From the IMG/VR virus record IMGVR_UViG_3300025769_000046, positions 1 to 33,561 of that record: DNA of 33,561 nucleotides; one strand, given 5' to 3'. Under the pieces are notes generated by a model that worked only from the letters and a program-made list of their open reading frames with translations, had not been told where the DNA came from and searched no databases. Position 1 is the first letter of the stretch. Each line of letters begins with the position of its first letter. Below are positions 22,645-29,930 of this stretch, piece after piece. The translations under genes and the position numbers were made by a program. The stretch is from a virus.

Positions 22645-23356
22645 CAACCTGTTTTACATAATCCATGTCTCTACGCGCTGGGTTCCAGTAGCGTTCATCT
22701 TGCATCATACTGCGCAAGCTTTCTTCCGTGATCTGGTCAACAGGTGTTGATTCACCATTAACTGACGCACCTTTGACTTGATCCATAATGAACTCAAGTG
22801 CCATTAAGCCATCGGCTGTTTCTGTCAGACGTTCAATTGAAGGCATATGTTCTTCTGGGAAAAACTTATTTGAGAACAAAGCAGCCGCTTCTATTCGCGC
22901 GTTTGCATTGTCTCCAAGCTTACCCATCTCAGCTTCTACGTCTGGCACATCAGCATTCATAGAGCTAATCACCATCTCAATGCCTTTGGCAAACTCATCT
23001 TGGCTAAAACCATTCTCGTATGAAAGCTCTGCCCACCACTTAACAAGATCGCTATCTATTGCTTCACCTTCGTTTACAAAGTCAGGAAGTTGATAGTCAC
23101 CTGATGACTCTGGTCGATCTTTGTATGCTTCTGCATTTAGCTCTTCAATGAACTTTTCACGAAACTCCTCTTCGCGTGTGCCAAGCTTAGACTCCAATTC
23201 CTTGTATGCCTTAGCCAAGTCTTCGCCTGATTTGTATTTCTCAGGTAGCCATTCGGGACGTTCTGGTTGAACGTCCTCGGCTACCACAAAGTCTCGCTCT
23301 TCCGCTGGTGGTAAACCTTCTTCTTGTGCTGGCGTTTCTGTTACTTGCTCATTCAT
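22613..23356 (-). CDS. Capsid assembly scaffold protein
   Basis: A 247-residue, very acidic and helical protein encoded between portal-side genes and the capsid, as scaffold proteins are. The N-terminal 35 residues are Glu/Pro-rich (QVTETPAQEEGLPPAEERDF), then EWLPEKYKSGEDLAKAYKELESKLG (about 34-58) is the segment recurring in T7 gp9-like scaffolds. The C-terminus (RRDMDYVKQVDDGWQKFTRS) is a charged helix that would touch the capsid subunit. It overlaps the Bbp19-like gene by ATGA, and its stop lies inside the next gene. Confidence 0.85.
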   Translation of the reverse strand: MNEQVTETPAQEEGLPPAEERDFVVAEDVQPERPEWLPEKYKSGEDLAKAYKELESKLGTREEEFREKFIEELNAEAYKDRPESSGDYQLPDFVNEGEAIDSDLVKWWAELSYENGFSQDEFAKGIEMVISSMNADVPDVEAEMGKLGDNANARIEAAALFSNKFFPEEHMPSIERLTETADGLMALEFIMDQVKGASVNGESTPVDQITEESLRSMMQDERYWNPARRDMDYVKQVDDGWQKFTRS

Positions 23357-23607
23357 TTGATCTTATGCCCTCTCTGAACATGTCGTTCTATCAGGCCAAC
23401 AATGTGACGCTGACCCTCAAGGTGACGCAGTGATGCGTCAGTAATCTCAGGGCCACCAACCATTTCAATTGTAATACTACGCAAGTATTTTAAAACTGCC
23501 TGTCCAGTAGGTTCTGAGAATAAAGAAGCTATGTTCAGGCTAATCTTGTCTTCATCTTCCTTGGTTCGATGTATTCCATCTAATCCAATGTGACTATTCT
23601 GCGGCAA
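23353..23607 (-). CDS. Bbp19-like small head protein
   Basis: An 84-residue protein that resembles the small Bbp19-type proteins encoded next to podovirus portals: LFSEPTGQAVLKYLRSIT (about 29-46), then a loop with ITDASLRHLEGQRHIVGLIERHVQRG (about 55-80), the R..EG.R..V..I pattern of this family. The role is unknown; the position suggests head assembly. Its start overlaps the 3' end of the portal gene by 14 bp. An inner frame starting further down has no better RBS, so I keep the 23607 start. Confidence 0.65.
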   Translation of the reverse strand: MPQNSHIGLDGIHRTKEDEDKISLNIASLFSEPTGQAVLKYLRSITIEMVGGPEITDASLRHLEGQRHIVGLIERHVQRGHKIK

Positions 23608-25138
23608 GCTGTGGTCCTGCGATCTGTTGCTGTTGTTGCATCTGCTGCATTTGCTGCATCATTGCAACTATCTGTCTACGATCTTCTGCATCACGAATCA
23701 AGCCCTCTGGTACACCAAACTTTTTAGCAAGGAATACTGCTGTCTCTTCTGAGTCGATCAGTATGTTAGTCATATCAGGGCCAAAGTATCCATTCACAAG
23801 CTCTAAGAAGCGAGAAACGGAAGTAATATCTTGGTTCGATTGTGCTTGCGCCAGTGGGGAAACAGAGCGAATCTTTACCTCACGACCATTTACAGTTGGT
23901 ATTTCAATGCGGCCTTGCTTCTTCAAAATATGAATAACACGCTGCAATACTGGCTGAACTAACTCAGCTTGAAGGCGACCAAATGCAGAGCCAATACGAC
24001 GAGATAAGTCTGCCATACGCTCCGCTACTTCGGTGGCACTTGCTGGGGTGCGGTCTGGGTTGCCAAGCATATCATTATATAAGGCACGTTTAATATTCAA
24101 ACGCATGTCACTTAGAACAATATCAGCTACATCAAAGCGACCAGCGGCCTGTACTGGCTGTAATCCAACGGATTGTGGTGACTTAGGAATGATAGTCCCT
24201 GGCACTAAGTTAATTGTGTCAGGGTTAATAATGCCATCATCATCCATTTGATAGATGCCAGAGATAGCCATTTGTGCATTCTCTAGGATCAATTGAATGG
24301 TAAGGTTGGTTGTTTTGATAGCAGACAGAGCATTGATAAGCGGCCCACGACCATAGACTTCACCAGCACACTTAGACCAACGGAAACAAACATATGGATT
24401 TGAGCCAACGCCAGTAAAGCTTTCGTCCATGATGTAAGTCTTAGTGTTCATATCAATCACATAGTAAAGATATGCCTCTTGGTTTTTCTTTGTGTAGTCT
24501 TTGCAAACTACTTCAAGCAATGTGCATTTGCCCTCTGGGTCACGAGTAATGCGCTGCTCTACACGCGCATCGAATGTTCCCTTTGGATACATGTACTTCA
24601 GGTCTGAGTTGCGAATCCCTTTACGTTCACGGAACACATGGTCAATCTTATCATCTGGGCCAGTATCCAACACTACATGTGGCAGCGGGATTGCTGAGAA
24701 GACAATAGGATTAAGGGCATCGCCCTCTTCTACACAAAGAATGCCAGTCCCAACTGCCAAGTCCATAAATGACTCGTGTACTTCTTGGCCAAAGTTAGAG
24801 TTCTGAAGAATCTCAAAGACGTATTCTGTCACTTCATCAAGATCATTGTCTACAATGTCACGCTCTTGCGGGGGTATTTCTGATCCAGCGGCTAGGTCTG
24901 CCCAACGTGCAAAGTTAGGAACAAGGCCAGACTGTAAGCGAGATGCAAATTCCTGAACACCAACAACGGCTGTCTCGTCGAATATCTTATCATCTCGACG
25001 CTGACCTGCGGTTTCATAGTAGAAGGATTCACGTTGAGGCAGCGCGTATTCGTAACACTCCTCAAATAAATCAACGAAGTTCTGGCGGTGCGCCTTAGCT
25101 TTCTCGTACCGTTCTAGGTATTTTTTTGGATCATGCAT
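23594..25138 (-). CDS. Portal protein (head-to-tail connector)
   Basis: A 514-residue podovirus portal of the T7 gp8/Bbp21 type, forming the dodecameric ring at the packaging vertex. Typical features are FVDLFEECYEYALPQRESFY near the start (about 22-41), FASRLQSGLVPNFARWADL (about 79-97), and the region GRGPLINALSAIKTTNL (about 264-280) leading into the long wing helices, with RTPASATEVAERMADLSRRIGSAFGRLQ (about 373-400). The C-terminus is a Met/Gln-repeat tail (MMQQMQQMQQQQQ) encoded by CAG/CAA triplets, a barrel/crown extension. Length is close to T7 gp8 (536). TAATG overlap with the upstream gene. Confidence 0.9.
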   Translation of the reverse strand: MHDPKKYLERYEKAKAHRQNFVDLFEECYEYALPQRESFYYETAGQRRDDKIFDETAVVGVQEFASRLQSGLVPNFARWADLAAGSEIPPQERDIVDNDLDEVTEYVFEILQNSNFGQEVHESFMDLAVGTGILCVEEGDALNPIVFSAIPLPHVVLDTGPDDKIDHVFRERKGIRNSDLKYMYPKGTFDARVEQRITRDPEGKCTLLEVVCKDYTKKNQEAYLYYVIDMNTKTYIMDESFTGVGSNPYVCFRWSKCAGEVYGRGPLINALSAIKTTNLTIQLILENAQMAISGIYQMDDDGIINPDTINLVPGTIIPKSPQSVGLQPVQAAGRFDVADIVLSDMRLNIKRALYNDMLGNPDRTPASATEVAERMADLSRRIGSAFGRLQAELVQPVLQRVIHILKKQGRIEIPTVNGREVKIRSVSPLAQAQSNQDITSVSRFLELVNGYFGPDMTNILIDSEETAVFLAKKFGVPEGLIRDAEDRRQIVAMMQQMQQMQQQQQIAGPQLAAE

Positions 25139-25752
25139 TATTTAAACCTACTATAGTATCCGATCCCACCGCGAGAACCTGTCATTAATGAACGGCGACC
25201 ACGACCACCACGGCGACCTTGTGGCCCAAACTTCTGTGCGCTTTCTAGGCGTGTTCTTAATCTCTCAGCTTTTCCAATGGCACGTTGCTGACGTTGACGA
25301 CGAAGCTCTGCCGCAGCCAACTTCTCTTGGTCGCTCATAGCTTCTTCTGGATCGCGGGTATAGATTGACTCAGCAGTTACGCTTGTTGTGCCAGCACCAC
25401 TTATATCTGTGTCACGTTCTGTTGTTGTGGTTGTTGTTGTTGTTGTGTCCGTAGTATCTGTATCATCAGTGTCGGTCGTTGTGGTAGTAACCTTCATTGC
25501 ATTGTCATCGCCACCACCTCTTTTTTCCATTTCAGCTAAGCGTTCTTTGCTTCGAGCAGTTCGAGCTTGATAGTCTTTAATAGCAGCGTCACTGTAGCCT
25601 TGAGACTTCAACTTGTCAGCTTGAGCTTTTCCACTTAATCCAAATGTGCTTAAACCCATCTTAACGTCAGTAGAGATGTTTTTGACAACTGTTGGAGCTT
25701 TACTATCTTTAGAGCTACTTTCTTTAGAAGCTGTGGTTTCTTTTCCGCACAT
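25138..25752 (-). CDS. Low-complexity Thr/Asp-rich protein, between terminase and portal
   Basis: A 204-residue protein. It starts MCGKETTASKESSSKDSK, continues with a predicted helix (GKAQADKLKSQGYSDAAIKD), then a long Thr/Asp tract (about 88-112), a charged helix DQEKLAAAELRRQRQQRAIGKAERLRTRLESAQ (about 141-173) and a Gly/Arg tail (GRRGGRGRRS). The CG near the start does not look like a signal/lipobox. A minor head protein or packaging accessory is likely from position, but function is unknown. Late motif copy B lies 48 nt upstream of its start. The Thr tract is encoded by runs of ACA/ACC/ACT (plus-strand TTGTTGT repeats at about 25421-25450). Confidence 0.65.
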   Translation of the reverse strand: MCGKETTASKESSSKDSKAPTVVKNISTDVKMGLSTFGLSGKAQADKLKSQGYSDAAIKDYQARTARSKERLAEMEKRGGGDDNAMKVTTTTTDTDDTDTTDTTTTTTTTTERDTDISGAGTTSVTAESIYTRDPEEAMSDQEKLAAAELRRQRQQRAIGKAERLRTRLESAQKFGPQGRRGGRGRRSLMTGSRGGIGYYSRFK

Positions 25753-25798
25753 AACAAAATCCTCTTTGTCTATTCAAAAGCACAGAATGAATATTTTT

Positions 25799-27322
25799 TC
25801 AACGCACAAAAGACCAAACGCTTGGCTTCTTCTGTGTCTTGTTCTTCCCAAAGACATTGAAGTTCCTTGATGCATTAACAACTCTGGCTGGTTTCTGATT
25901 AGTCATAAGTGCGCGACCCTCACCAGCACCAAGCATCATATACTGTAATGCATCGTGGATATGCGAATACATATTCTTGTCTGGCTTATCAGCGTATCTT
26001 TCACCGCTAACTTCCATACGCTTGTACTGATAGCCGCCCTCGAACCCTTTGATTAACTGTTGGCACCTACGATCAATTAAGAAGGCTGGCTTACCATCTA
26101 CCATCTTGTTCAGCTGGGAGGAGACTGACTCAAGACGGAGGTCAACAGAGTTGGAGGGTGCAGGGAACGCCCTCAAGCCAGCCCCACGCAGAATGTGAAA
26201 GGGAGTGGATTCATCAGTCTGCGCTCTAAAGTCACCAGCGGGATCACCATAGATATACACATCAGATACTTCTGAAAAACGTGTGGCAATCTCTTGGCGT
26301 AGAACTTCGGCAAATCGAACAATGCCCATGTCAAAGGCAACAATCTCAGACTGAATCAGCCATCTGCCACGCACCTTCTGGCCTATAGTGGCAGCAGGGG
26401 TAAGCCCAAAATCCAAGCCAATATAAAGAGGCATAGAGGCTGCAACTGGTATTTCTTCCTTAGCCACATGAACATCTTGTGCAAACATCGGATAGATAGG
26501 CTTACCATCCTGAATGGCACCCAACTTGTTCATTACATAAACATCAATCCAACTCTTGGTCTTACCGCGTATAAGATTAGGGTAATAGTTCTCGAGCATG
26601 TGCCGACGATTCTCAGCGTCCTTGTTTGGCTTGTAATCCTCAATCTCACCTTCTTCACTGCGAACCTCTATCATCCCAGAGGGTTGCGTAAAGAACTGCC
26701 AGTTATCAGGTTTCACCAGCATCTTAGCTTGTTCGCGCGGAATGTGGTCTGGGATTGGCACCTCACCAGACATAATAGGCCACCAGTGATCTTCTTCTGG
26801 GGCGTTGGTATCTGCAATAACACCAGTCCAGCTTGGGCCACCGTCACGCATAGAGGGGTAACGACCAACACGCATGGTACACGCATCAATGATAGACTTC
26901 GGTATCTCCCTTGCCTCATTGATCCAGATGCCAGTCAGTTCGAGAGAGAGGAGTTTCTTGACATCTTCGGGACGATCAAGGGCAAGGAAGATTACTTCAA
27001 GTTCGACTTCGCCGCGCTTGATATTGTGGGTGTATGGGACTGACCATGTGAACTTTCCCCATTCGTTTTCTGGGAACCAGTCAAGCCATGTCTTAATAGT
27101 TGTAGTTCGTAGCTGTGGGTTTGTGTTCCGTATAATAGCCCATCGAGACTTTCGTAATCCGTCTGGCCCTTTCTTTTGTTGAAGCGCCCTCCGAAAAACT
27201 TCAACACAACATCCAACACTTTTACCACTCCCTACTGGCCCTCGAATCCCACGAAAGAAAGTATCGTCCTTCATAAAGGACTTTAGCACTTCACCGTCAG
27301 GCTTGTACTTAAAATCAACCAC
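25799..27322 (-). CDS. terL: Terminase large subunit (ATPase/nuclease)
   Basis: A 507-residue packaging motor. Walker A GPVGSGKS at 28-35; Walker B-type IWINE at 132-136 with the catalytic Glu136; the C-terminal RNase H-like nuclease shows Asp304 in IGLDFG, Asp360 in YGDPAG and Asp457 in HIHDALQY. It drives DNA into the prohead through the portal and cuts the concatemer with the small subunit. The start is GTG at 27322, overlapping the previous stop (TAGTG), with AAAGGA upstream. The stop codon overlaps late motif copy B, so the promoter for the portal operon lies at the very end of this gene. It is separated from the small terminase gene by five small genes. Confidence 0.93.
   Translation of the reverse strand: MVDFKYKPDGEVLKSFMKDDTFFRGIRGPVGSGKSVGCCVEVFRRALQQKKGPDGLRKSRWAIIRNTNPQLRTTTIKTWLDWFPENEWGKFTWSVPYTHNIKRGEVELEVIFLALDRPEDVKKLLSLELTGIWINEAREIPKSIIDACTMRVGRYPSMRDGGPSWTGVIADTNAPEEDHWWPIMSGEVPIPDHIPREQAKMLVKPDNWQFFTQPSGMIEVRSEEGEIEDYKPNKDAENRRHMLENYYPNLIRGKTKSWIDVYVMNKLGAIQDGKPIYPMFAQDVHVAKEEIPVAASMPLYIGLDFGLTPAATIGQKVRGRWLIQSEIVAFDMGIVRFAEVLRQEIATRFSEVSDVYIYGDPAGDFRAQTDESTPFHILRGAGLRAFPAPSNSVDLRLESVSSQLNKMVDGKPAFLIDRRCQQLIKGFEGGYQYKRMEVSGERYADKPDKNMYSHIHDALQYMMLGAGEGRALMTNQKPARVVNASRNFNVFGKNKTQKKPSVWSFVR
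25800..25811 (-). promoter_or_regulatory. Late-strand motif copy B (TTTTGTGCGTTG)
   Basis: On the minus strand TTTTGTGCGTTG is followed by AAAAAATATT. It lies at the end of the large terminase gene (its stop TGA is part of the motif). The 5' edge of the plus-strand form, 25800, is exactly 48 nt from the start of the next gene (25752), the same distance as copy A to its gene. Confidence 0.65.
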
Positions 27323-27522
27323 TATCGCAGTCCTTTGTCTACTCCGACCTTAATCATGCACTCTGCCACATCAGGGCCGATATTGTCTATCACTTGGTCT
27401 AGCATATAGTTTGTCACAAACATCTTCCCATGCTTTTCATCTACATGCTGGAAGTGAACCTTCTTTACAATGCCACGAAGCATACGAAGTTCTTCTGGCT
27501 TCAGTGAATTTACAAAGCTCAT
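27322..27522 (-). CDS. 66-residue protein ahead of the large terminase
   Basis: A small soluble protein (MSFVNSLKPEELRMLRGIV..) with a helix-rich start and MFVTNYMLDQVIDNIGPDVAECMIKVGVDKG at the end; one Cys. I do not recognise a family name, although similar small proteins are found before terL in marine podoviruses. It overlaps its neighbours at both ends (ATGA with the upstream gene, TAGTG with terL), so it is co-translated with terminase. Confidence 0.7.
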   Translation of the reverse strand: MSFVNSLKPEELRMLRGIVKKVHFQHVDEKHGKMFVTNYMLDQVIDNIGPDVAECMIKVGVDKGLR

Positions 27523-27749
27523 TTCTTCTTTGTGGCTTTCTTTTTAGGCTTAGAATAAGCCTCATTAACATCAGCAGTGGAAGGGTCGTCTGCCTTTAAT
27601 CGTCCCTTGGAGCTGCGAGAACGTGTTGGTTCTGGCCCTTCCACCAAGCGGCGCGAGTCAGGGGTTCTCGTTTTGCCGCTGTAAGTTGTTCCAGCAAGCT
27701 CATGTGTCTCGCCAGTATAGAGTTCACCAGTGGGTAAATACCATGCCAT
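27519..27749 (-). CDS. 76-residue basic protein
   Basis: Starts MAWYLPTGELYTGETHELAGTTYSGKTRTP and ends in a Lys-rich tail (SKPKKKATKKK). The N-terminal part could form a beta-hairpin, the rest is disordered and positively charged, as for a small virion or DNA-associated head protein. Function unknown. It starts by TAATG overlap with the preceding gene's stop and stops by ATGA overlap with the next. Confidence 0.7.
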   Translation of the reverse strand: MAWYLPTGELYTGETHELAGTTYSGKTRTPDSRRLVEGPEPTRSRSSKGRLKADDPSTADVNEAYSKPKKKATKKK

Positions 27750-27985
27750 TACGGAAACCTCTGCTCTGTGTCAGGCATATCAGAAAGCTGAGTGCCAAGT
27801 TTGCTAAGAAGGCTGCGGAGCTTTCGAGCGCGATCATCCTTCTCTTTGCTCAACCCACCCTCTGGTATGTTGTTCATAATCTTCTCTAGCTCTGCTTCGG
27901 CAGCATCGTATTGGCTGAGAAGAGATTGACGTTTCTTTGGTGGACGACCAACCTTCGATCCATAAGTTCCCTTACCCATAGGCAT
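27749..27985 (-). CDS. 78-residue small head-region protein
   Basis: The start MPMGKGTYGSKVGRPPKKRQ is a Gly/Lys-rich basic arm of a type that recurs in phage proteins encoded near terminase and capsid. A charged helix follows (SLLSQYDAAEAELEKIMNNIP and KEKDDRARKLRSLLSKLG). Probably a minor structural or DNA-binding protein. GGGGATTAATT before ATG gives the RBS; it begins 2 bp after the previous stop. Confidence 0.7.
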   Translation of the reverse strand: MPMGKGTYGSKVGRPPKKRQSLLSQYDAAEAELEKIMNNIPEGGLSKEKDDRARKLRSLLSKLGTQLSDMPDTEQRFP

Positions 27986-27987
27986 AA

Positions 27988-28347
27988 TTAATCCCCTTGT
28001 CTTTGTTCTAGGTACCGAGCTTTTGTTCTTGTAGTGTATTCGCGCTTACCTTTTTCCATGCCCTTGTCCATTTCAAAGCCAATTTCTTTTAAGTCCTGTG
28101 CTTCTTGTATTAAGGATTTTAGTTTATTCCTTTTAGCAATAAGGCTTGGCTTGCTCTCTCCACCTGAAAGAATCCTAATGCCACGACGTAAACCAGTTAT
28201 CGCATTCTTAACAGCTTCCACGTTATTATAAGCCGACCTTGATCCAGAAGAAAAAGCCTTCTCACCTGTATACTGAGGTATTGATCTAAGTTCTTTTTCT
28301 ACCTTCTTTAGCAAAGAAGTGGCACGACTAGCCGATCCTTTAGGCAT
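27988..28347 (-). CDS. 119-residue basic helical protein
   Basis: A Lys/Arg-rich helical protein (RATSLLKKVEKELRSIPQYTG; NKLKSLIQEAQDLKEIGFEMDKGMEKGKREY). No cysteines, no membrane segment. The ATG at 28347 has AAGGAT 10 nt upstream, which I prefer to a longer frame starting at 28422 that runs over the neighbour. It overlaps the upstream gene by 8 bp. Unknown function; composition and position suggest a DNA-binding or head protein. Confidence 0.7.
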   Translation of the reverse strand: MPKGSASRATSLLKKVEKELRSIPQYTGEKAFSSGSRSAYNNVEAVKNAITGLRRGIRILSGGESKPSLIAKRNKLKSLIQEAQDLKEIGFEMDKGMEKGKREYTTRTKARYLEQRQGD

Positions 28348-28645
28348 TTCTACTATCCTTGTTCTTATTTCTCTTACTAATAGCCCTAGCCTTGGCACGG
28401 GCGTCAGCCTTACTACTGGCACCCCACGCTCTTAGGCTGAGAAGAAGACGAGTAGGTTTGCCCTTGGCATCCCGCTCTGGGCCACGCATTCCAGCCATCC
28501 TTGCCAAGAAACTGGCGCGACGAGGATTGTCACCACTCTTCACTGGAGGCTTCAACGTGCCACCCTTGTAAGACGCACGGCCCTTGGCATTCAAGCCACC
28601 CCTAGGGTTCTTACCTTCTTTACGCGTCCAAGCTGGTGTTCTCAT
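28340..28645 (-). CDS. DUF6321-like small basic protein
   Basis: A 101-residue basic protein. TPAWTRKEGKNPRGGLNAKG at the start, PPVKSGDNPRRASFLARM in the middle and LLLSLRAWGASSKADARAKA are segments I associate with the DUF6321 proteins encoded by many marine phages near their packaging genes. The role is not known; a nucleic-acid-associated head component is plausible. It is the first gene behind late motif copy A (start 48 nt from it) and has TAGGAG as its RBS. Confidence 0.7.
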   Translation of the reverse strand: MRTPAWTRKEGKNPRGGLNAKGRASYKGGTLKPPVKSGDNPRRASFLARMAGMRGPERDAKGKPTRLLLSLRAWGASSKADARAKARAISKRNKNKDSRNA

Positions 28646-28692
28646 AGCTAAACTCCTATGCGTACCTTTCTAAGGAAAAATATTTTTTGAAG

Positions 28693-28704
28693 CAACGCAC
28701 AAAA
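28693..28704 (-). promoter_or_regulatory. Late-strand motif copy A (TTTTGTGCGTTG)
   Basis: On the minus strand TTTTGTGCGTTG followed by CTTCAAAAAATATTTTTCC in the 131-bp gap after the small terminase gene. Its 28693 edge is 48 nt from the next start (28645), identical to copy B. The downstream A6TATT block is also shared with copy B. It would drive the small head genes and large terminase. Confidence 0.65.
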
Positions 28705-28721
28705 CCTTTAATGGAAAAAAT

Positions 28722-28771
28722 GGGGGTAAGGGACATCGCTAGTGACAGAACGACAGGTTTTTTGACCCCCC
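28722..28771 (-). terminator. Weak terminator candidate after the small terminase gene
   Basis: On the minus strand GGGGGGT (5 nt after the terS stop) can pair with ACCCCC about 37 nt further on, which is followed by ATTTTTT. Long loop and short stem make it a weak candidate. It would separate terS transcription from the motif-A promoter that follows at once. Confidence 0.35.
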
Positions 28772-28776
28772 TCTCT

Positions 28777-29154
28777 CTAAGACAAGTCGATACTTACCCG
28801 TATGTCCCCAGCAACTTGCACTTGACTGCGATCTATAGGCTTAAAGCCAGCACGATCCAATATGTCTTTGGATGCCTCAAGCTGGACATACTCTGACTTG
28901 GCACCTGAAGCTAACTTCAAAACCTTTGCAGCCGCAACTGTAGCATTCAAACCGAGTTGTTCTGACACACGCGCCATCATATACTGTTGCACATGTGGTT
29001 GCCGTAAGGCCTTGGAAGCACTCACTCTTCCAGACTCGCCTTCAGCATAACCCGCATCTCTAGCGGCTTGAGTGACACTGCAACCAGTAGCTACGAGTGT
29101 ATCAACTAATTTCGTCTGTTTGTCAGTCAATTTCCTAGTTTCAATGGTATTCAT
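28777..29154 (-). CDS. terS: Terminase small subunit
   Basis: A 125-residue protein with the typical small-terminase N-terminal HTH: LTDKQTKLVDTLVATGCSVTQAARDAGY (about 9-36), followed by SGRVSASKALRQPHVQQYMMAR (about 41-62), then an oligomerisation helix region and a short C-terminal tail (VAGDIRVSIDLS). It recognises the packaging start site and regulates the large subunit. The ATG at 29154 has GAGAGAGG right upstream; a longer frame to 29379 has no family signature and crosses the G-rich leader. The site it binds may be in the non-coding DNA at 29155-29951. Confidence 0.85.
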   Translation of the reverse strand: MNTIETRKLTDKQTKLVDTLVATGCSVTQAARDAGYAEGESGRVSASKALRQPHVQQYMMARVSEQLGLNATVAAAKVLKLASGAKSEYVQLEASKDILDRAGFKPIDRSQVQVAGDIRVSIDLS

Positions 29155-29170
29155 TGTATCCTCTCTATCG

Positions 29171-29193
29171 CCCCCCCTTCCCTCTTCCCCCCC
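29171..29193 (-). promoter_or_regulatory. G-tract leader of terS (possible G-quadruplex)
   Basis: On the minus strand a run of seven G, AAGA, three G, AA and seven G again lies 17-39 nt upstream of the terS start. Four GGG tracts with short loops are available, which meets the usual rule for an intramolecular G-quadruplex in the transcript or non-template strand. It could throttle terS expression or mark a packaging cut. Confidence 0.4.
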
Positions 29194-29194
29194 A

Positions 29195-29223
29195 GATAAG
29201 CCGATTGACTGACAATGTGTCAA
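29195..29223 (-). promoter_or_regulatory. Promoter-like element reading toward terS
   Basis: A perfect -35 TTGACA (minus strand, 29223 to 29218) with a 17-nt spacer and a poor -10 (CTTATC). A TGACG palindrome ends 4 bp upstream of the -35 box, where an activator would sit. The weak -10 fits a promoter that needs activation. Low confidence in the exact start. Confidence 0.3.
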
Positions 29224-29227
29224 GTAG

Positions 29228-29240
29228 TGACGTAGCGTCA
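29228..29240. promoter_or_regulatory. Palindrome TGACGTAGCGTCA (operator candidate)
   Basis: TGACG-TAG-CGTCA. Its reverse complement is exactly the copy at 30734-30746, and a third copy is at 30711-30723. All three are in intergenic DNA. It lies just upstream of the leftward TTGACA box. A dimeric DNA-binding protein of the phage is the likely ligand. Confidence 0.5.
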
Positions 29241-29305
29241 CATTGCAAAGATTGCAGTGTCGGGGGTCTTGACAGGCTCGCCACAAAAAGGAGCCAAAGC
29301 CCACC

Positions 29306-29404
29306 GTGAGACTCAAGCAATGGTCAGTTCGAAAGCTGCCACTTGTTGATGAAGGTAACGCTTGGCGCAGCCACCACATCGTGCAGTAACGGCTTGAGAC
29401 TCAC
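29306..29404. repeat. 13-bp inverted repeat spanning 99 bp
   Basis: GTGAGACTCAAGC (29306-29318) and GCTTGAGACTCAC (29392-29404) pair at 12 of 13 positions, with 73 bp between them. Each arm contains GAGACTC, itself almost palindromic, so the arms are also direct repeats of that core. It may form a cruciform, a long stem-loop RNA, or a pair of binding sites such as those at a packaging or origin site. Confidence 0.5.
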
Positions 29405-29865
29405 AGTAAGCTTTGCGCCGACCAGTTCACAAGTATGGCCCAGCATCTGAGAGCTTCACTTCGCCCAATCTTAATCAACGACACGGCACTGCATCACTTG
29501 GCACCACTCAAAAGCCCTGCATGATGCTGCATCTGATCTTCCACACAGCGATTGCGCCAAGTAAAGCAGCACTCAAACCATCGACTCCCCGATGTATTCA
29601 TCGTCACCATATAAAAGTTGTGGGAAGTCATAAAAGGCCGCTTTCACAGCAACTAGGTCTTTGTGCCGAAGCTCTGTTTAGTTTGACATCTCTTGCGTCA
29701 CCACAGTAGCTCGTGCGCGGCCCCTCCCCGCGTGGTCTTATGTAGAACCCACCCAGAAATAGTTCGCAATGACGAATCCTCTTTCTGTTCCTCGGTTATC
29801 TCTTGGTGTGACGCTGCACTCTGCTCTTAGGGTGCCTTGTGGGGATTCTATGCGAACTACAAGCA

Positions 29866-29930
29866 CGACCGCCAGCGGTCGCGTTTCTCGGGTAGGTTAT
29901 ACAACACCCACGGCGGGGATTGGCCCCGCC
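29866..29930 (+). promoter_or_regulatory. Two GC-rich hairpins in the leader of the first early gene
   Basis: CGACCGC-CA-GCGGTCG (29866-29881), then GGCGGGG-ATTGG-CCCCGCC (29912-29930), the latter ending 11 nt before the GGAGA Shine-Dalgarno of the gene at 29952. Neither has a T-run suited for termination. They probably shape the 5' leader of the early transcript. Confidence 0.45.

Noticed and set aside
25138-25752. Thr/Asp-rich protein as a lipoprotein because of its MCG start
   Set aside because: No hydrophobic signal stretch precedes the Cys; it is a soluble low-complexity protein.
28687-28896. 69-residue plus-strand frame over the terS 3' end
   Set aside because: Lies antisense to the small terminase and across late motif A; no RBS or recognisable pattern.
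29413-29709. 98-residue plus-strand frame in the divergent region
   Set aside because: Starts at TTG without a Shine-Dalgarno, composition unlike the neighbours and no motif; treated as non-coding.
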